Assembly: GCA_030746455.1 (NCBI GenBank) | Contig: JASLMQ010000356.1 | Span: 1-8,218, forward strand | DNA length: 8,218 nucleotides | From: Candidatus Latescibacterota bacterium | Lineage (GTDB): Bacteria > Latescibacterota > UBA2968 > GCA-2709665 | Direction of reading: 5' to 3' | In this document: piece after piece, positions 6,230 to 8,218 of the stretch | How the letters are laid out: the number at the start of each line of letters is the position of its first letter | Position numbering within the stretch: position 1 is the stretch's first letter | Notes under the pieces: generated by a model | Told to the model about the DNA's origin: nothing | Database searches by the model: none | What the model saw: only the letters and a program-made list of their open reading frames with translations | Position numbers and translations under genes: made by a program

Positions 6230-6327
6230 CTCCCGCGTCGGGCACAAGCACCATCGTCCGAGGCCTGACACCGACACCCGTAGGGCGCCCAGACTCGGTG
6301 GGACCCCCTCACGGTCTTTCGCGGGAG
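6230..6327. repeat. 98-bp unit B, partner of unit A
   Basis: It has the same ends as unit A, CTCCCGCG (6230-6237) and CGCGGGAG (6320-6327), here extendable to nine pairs by C6229 and G6328. It follows unit A at a spacing of about 155 bp. Conserved islands inside are GCACAAGCA, TCGTYCG, CCGTAGG-like, and GGTCTTTC before the right arm. The DNA between A and B shows no evident counterpart after B, so this is not a simple recent tandem duplication of one 155-bp block. Confidence 0.7.
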
Positions 6328-6364
6328 GAGAGCCCGCCCCGGCGTCTAAGAGGCCGCTCTCTTG

Positions 6365-6392
6365 CATCCTTCTGGAGCGTTTCAGAAGGATG
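6365..6392. repeat. Hairpin with 10-bp perfect stem
   Basis: CATCCTTCTG (6365-6374) pairs perfectly with CAGAAGGATG (6383-6392) around an 8-nt loop, GAGCGTTT. The stem reuses the AGAAGGATG motif found at the left end of the larger element (5982-5990). No T-run follows, so it is not a standard intrinsic terminator, but it lies 77 bp before a start codon. Confidence 0.75.
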
Positions 6393-6415
6393 TCGGCGGC
6401 ACCGGGGGCCGCCGA
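6393..6415. repeat. Second hairpin with 8-bp perfect GC-rich stem
   Basis: TCGGCGGC (6393-6400) pairs perfectly with GCCGCCGA (6408-6415) around the loop ACCGGGG. It directly abuts the preceding hairpin, so the two would stack end to end in the leader of the gene starting at 6469. It could reduce read-through or stabilise the downstream message; GGTTGGGGTG after it is not a terminator tract. Confidence 0.75.
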
Positions 6416-6468
6416 AATGGGGTTGGGGTGTGGGCCTAGATTCCAGGCTTACCGGGAGGTCTCCTGCA

Positions 6469-7845
6469 ATGCAAACCCACGGCACCACAGAACTCCACTT
6501 CTCCCCAACGACGCCACAGCTCCACCCTCGCACGATCCACACCGTGGACGACGCGCCGCCAGCACCCCGGATCGACGACCTGCCTCGAGAGCAGACCCTC
6601 ACCCAGCACGGCATCACGTGGACGTTCGCCGACCCGGTTTCCGCCGGTCGCTTCGTCAACGGTGATGCCTATGTGGTCGGGCCTGCCACGGTGACCGCCA
6701 TCTCTCCGTCCCCGGCGGACGGGCGCAACGGATCGGTCCTCAACCTTCCGCCGACCACCGATCGCAGCGGGTTCGACAGCCGGGCCCATTCGAATCGGTA
6801 CGATCCGGGCCTGCGGGTCGATCTGCCCTGTGATCTGGTACCCGGAGACAGCCTGGTCTCCACGATCAGCGTCGAGAACGAGGGAGAGCGAACGCGCCTG
6901 CTCTTCCCGTCCAAGGCGACCGTGAGCTCGGTCGGAACCGCCGTGGTGCTCACCTGTCTGTCCGAACCCGCGCCCGCGGACGCCTTCCGTCCCTCGTATG
7001 CCGACCGAGACAACGCCCTCTACCTGTCGCGGCACCTGCGTCGCGGGTCGATCCCCAGCCTGCCTCGCATCGCCAGCACGCCACCCATTGGCGACTGCGC
7101 CCGGCTCTTCCAGGGCCCATGGATCGACACCGTGCAGTTCGGCTTCGACGCACCCATCGACATCATGCCGGACTACGGCCGCGACGTCTGCCGCGCCGGA
7201 TCGATCGCCAGCCTGCTGCTGATGCTCGACTTCTCCGCCGATGAGAAGGAACCCCTGCTTCAGGGCTTCGTGCAATACGGCATCGACCTGTGGGGCATCG
7301 TCCGGTCCGGCCACCCCGGATGGCCTGCCCACGGCGGCCACGGCAATGGCCGCAAGTGGCCGATGGTTTTCGCCGGCCTGACGCTGGGTGAATCGGACAT
7401 GCAGTCCCCCAAATCCGGCTACCCGGACCTCAAGCTCAGCGAGGACATGCAGACCATGTACGGGAAGGGGTGGACCGGCGCGGACGTCGTGTACGGGGGC
7501 CACGTAGGCCCGGAGGGCGAGGCCAGGCAGGAGGGATGGGGCCCCTACGAGCACCTGCGGCCGTCGGATTGGAAGAGCACGATCGGCGAGGGCTACCGTC
7601 GATGCTGCACCAGCGTCGCGTGGGTGGGCACCGCGCTTGCGGCCCGGATCCTGCACGCCGAGGAGGTGTGGGACCATCCCCCGTTCTTCGACTACGTCGA
7701 CCGATGGATGACCGAGGACGATGGCCCGTTCCTTCCCGAGATGGAGGAGGCCACGCTCAGAGACTTCTCCGGTCTCCCGGCCCGAACCGCCTGGGATCCG
7801 TTCGTCGACGAGATGTGGGAGACCTACCGCCACAGCCTGCCGTAG
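6469..7845 (+). CDS. Conserved-looking hypothetical protein of unrecognised family, 458 residues
   Basis: I do not recognise the family. The ATG at 6469 has GGGAGG nine bases upstream; the open frame before it is repeat DNA, not protein-like. No signal peptide, membrane helix or coiled coil is evident. Residues about 45-80 (QHGITWTFADPVSAGRFVNGDAYVVGPATV) and 115-165 read as a beta-rich module. From about 210 to the end the composition changes to helix-forming segments rich in conserved-type aromatics and glycines: LFQGPWIDTVQFGFDAPIDIMPDYGRDV (213-240), GGHGNGRKWPMVFAG (289-303), DMQTMYGKGWTG (326-337) and EGYRRCCTSVAWVGTALAARIL (374-395). An N-terminal beta module followed by a helical, possibly alpha-toroid part would suit a carbohydrate-related protein, and I faintly recall the WTFxxPxxxGxFVNGDxxVVGP opening in uncharacterised planctomycete proteins. 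The gene follows the amidase after 498 bp and precedes the dehydratase by 29 bp, so is probably co-transcribed with the latter. Confidence 0.85.
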   Translation: MQTHGTTELHFSPTTPQLHPRTIHTVDDAPPAPRIDDLPREQTLTQHGITWTFADPVSAGRFVNGDAYVVGPATVTAISPSPADGRNGSVLNLPPTTDRSGFDSRAHSNRYDPGLRVDLPCDLVPGDSLVSTISVENEGERTRLLFPSKATVSSVGTAVVLTCLSEPAPADAFRPSYADRDNALYLSRHLRRGSIPSLPRIASTPPIGDCARLFQGPWIDTVQFGFDAPIDIMPDYGRDVCRAGSIASLLLMLDFSADEKEPLLQGFVQYGIDLWGIVRSGHPGWPAHGGHGNGRKWPMVFAGLTLGESDMQSPKSGYPDLKLSEDMQTMYGKGWTGADVVYGGHVGPEGEARQEGWGPYEHLRPSDWKSTIGEGYRRCCTSVAWVGTALAARILHAEEVWDHPPFFDYVDRWMTEDDGPFLPEMEEATLRDFSGLPARTAWDPFVDEMWETYRHSLP

Positions 7846-7874
7846 ACGCGGCAAGGCAAGAAACGGAAGACAGC

Positions 7875-8218
7875 ATGCGAATCGCCGAGATCCAGGTCTG
7901 CACGCTGGAGCCGCCGCCCCCGTCGAAGGAGGGAACGCCACCGCGCCGGGAGTCCTGGCTCCGCACGTTCAAGCAGGCCACCCCCATGAGCAAGTTCGAC
8001 CCGCCGATCGGACGGCGCGAGCCCGGTGGCCTCATTTGGGTCAAGGCGATCGCCGACGACGGAACGGTTGGCCTGGGCTGCACCGATACGGGCGACGTCG
8101 CTACGATACTCATAAGAGATTGCCTCGCACCGCTCGTGATCGGCCAGGACGTCGGCGCCATCGACGCCTGCAACGACCGGCTCTGGCGTGGGACCCTTTC
8201 CTACGGCAACGAAGGGCT
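7875..8218 (+). CDS. Mandelate racemase/muconate lactonizing enzyme family protein, N-terminal part; L-rhamnonate dehydratase-like
   Basis: The frame is open from ATG at 7875 (GGAAG five bases upstream) to the window edge, giving 114 residues. MRIAEIQVCTLE is the typical first strand of the enolase-superfamily capping domain, and LIWVKAIADDGTVGLGCTDTG (53-73) is its second hairpin, followed by LAPLVIGQDVGAIDACNDRLWRGTLSYGNEG (84-114). The 35-40 motif ATPMSK and the overall order recall L-rhamnonate dehydratase of the mandelate racemase group, which dehydrates a sugar acid using magnesium. The barrel with the catalytic lysine, metal ligands and histidine-aspartate pair lies beyond the edge, so the exact dehydratase type cannot be confirmed; other acid-sugar dehydratases remain possible. 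It follows the unnamed 458-residue gene by 29 bp in the same direction. Confidence 0.88.
   Translation, partial: MRIAEIQVCTLEPPPPSKEGTPPRRESWLRTFKQATPMSKFDPPIGRREPGGLIWVKAIADDGTVGLGCTDTGDVATILIRDCLAPLVIGQDVGAIDACNDRLWRGTLSYGNEG

Larger units (their letters stand above)
5975..6379. mobile_element. Possible small non-autonomous element (about 405 bp) with inverted-repeat ends
   Basis: The left end reads CGCTCTGAGAAGGATGCA (5975-5992). The complement of the right end (6363-6379) reads CGCTCCAGAAGGATGCA. They agree at all positions except TG versus C, including 11 uninterrupted bases AGAAGGATGCA. No transposase is encoded between them and I cannot make out a target duplication, so a MITE-like element is only a candidate explanation. 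It starts five bases after the amidase stop and contains both the 9-bp tract and the two related units. Alternatively the two ends pair in RNA to close a large structured transcript. Confidence 0.4.
5971..6468. other. 498-bp gene-free stretch built of repeats and hairpins
   Basis: No frame here looks like a real gene; the same frame as the 6469 gene is open upstream to 6298 but that part has no protein-like character and crosses the repeats. In order it holds the left inverted-repeat end (5975-5992), a 9-bp periodic tract (5994-6020), two related units (6075-6171 and 6230-6327), the right inverted-repeat end (6363-6379), and two adjacent hairpins (6365-6392, 6393-6415). The Shine-Dalgarno GGGAGG of the following gene is at 6454-6459. 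Confidence 0.7.

Noticed and set aside
6075..6327. Possible CRISPR array from the repeated unit ends
   Set aside because: Only two units, about 97 bp long, with inverted ends and no regular short repeat-spacer pattern; no cas genes.
6298..6468. N-terminal extension of the 458-residue gene by 57 residues
   Set aside because: The region consists of the end of repeat unit B and two hairpins; the translation is arginine-rich and unstructured, and GGGAGG precedes the ATG at 6469.
6436..7941. Long minus-strand open frame (501 codons) opposite the 458-residue gene
   Set aside because: Typical antisense shadow of a GC-rich gene; its product lacks family motifs and it crosses the starts of two plus-strand genes.

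Overview
The window is GC-rich bacterial DNA with the look of a metagenome-assembled genome. It holds seven protein genes in two divergent runs and four gene-poor stretches with unusual repeat structure. Four family combinations recur together from memory in uncultured marine or soil lineages such as Candidatus Latescibacterota, Poribacteria, Planctomycetota and Verrucomicrobiota: metal-dependent amidohydrolase, DUF362, Gfo/Idh/MocA oxidoreductase and enolase-superfamily dehydratase. The phylum is a guess, because there is no rRNA or marker gene to fix it.

Leftward run (minus strand, read right to left): a DUF362 protein (2294-3403), an amidohydrolase-2 family enzyme (1221-2117, TTG start), and the 5' part of a large beta-rich protein that runs off the left edge (GTG start at 1217). 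The last two are joined by only TAG-GCC-GTG in one reading frame. Rightward run (plus strand): a Gfo/Idh/MocA oxidoreductase (3746-4780), a nitrilase-superfamily amidase (4984-5970), a 458-residue protein of a family I cannot name (6469-7845), and the N-terminal part of an enolase-superfamily dehydratase that runs off the right edge (7875 onward). Most starts are preceded by GGGAG about six bases upstream, and this supports the chosen starts.

The 342-bp divergent region (3404-3745) carries a nested dyad that could be an operator for both runs, a hairpin directly upstream of the DUF362 ribosome binding site, and a third imperfect inverted repeat. The gap at 2118-2293 has a 31-nt hairpin framed by two 14-bp direct repeats. 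The gap at 4781-4983 has an 8-bp periodic tract. The 498-bp gap at 5971-6468 is the most unusual part. It is a roughly 405-bp segment with inverted-repeat ends, containing a 9-bp periodic tract and two 97/98-bp units that share both ends but diverge inside, followed by two back-to-back hairpins just before the unnamed 458-residue gene.

Functionally the set reads as catabolism of a sugar or sugar acid. The N-terminus of the partial dehydratase resembles L-rhamnonate dehydratase (ATPMSK motif), amidohydrolase-2 proteins include sugar lactonases, and Gfo/Idh enzymes are often sugar dehydrogenases. A lactonase/dehydratase/dehydrogenase route for a deoxysugar, with a possible glycoside-processing protein at the left edge, is therefore a reasonable hypothesis. 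It is inference and not demonstrated. No mobile-element genes, RNA genes or CRISPR array were seen.
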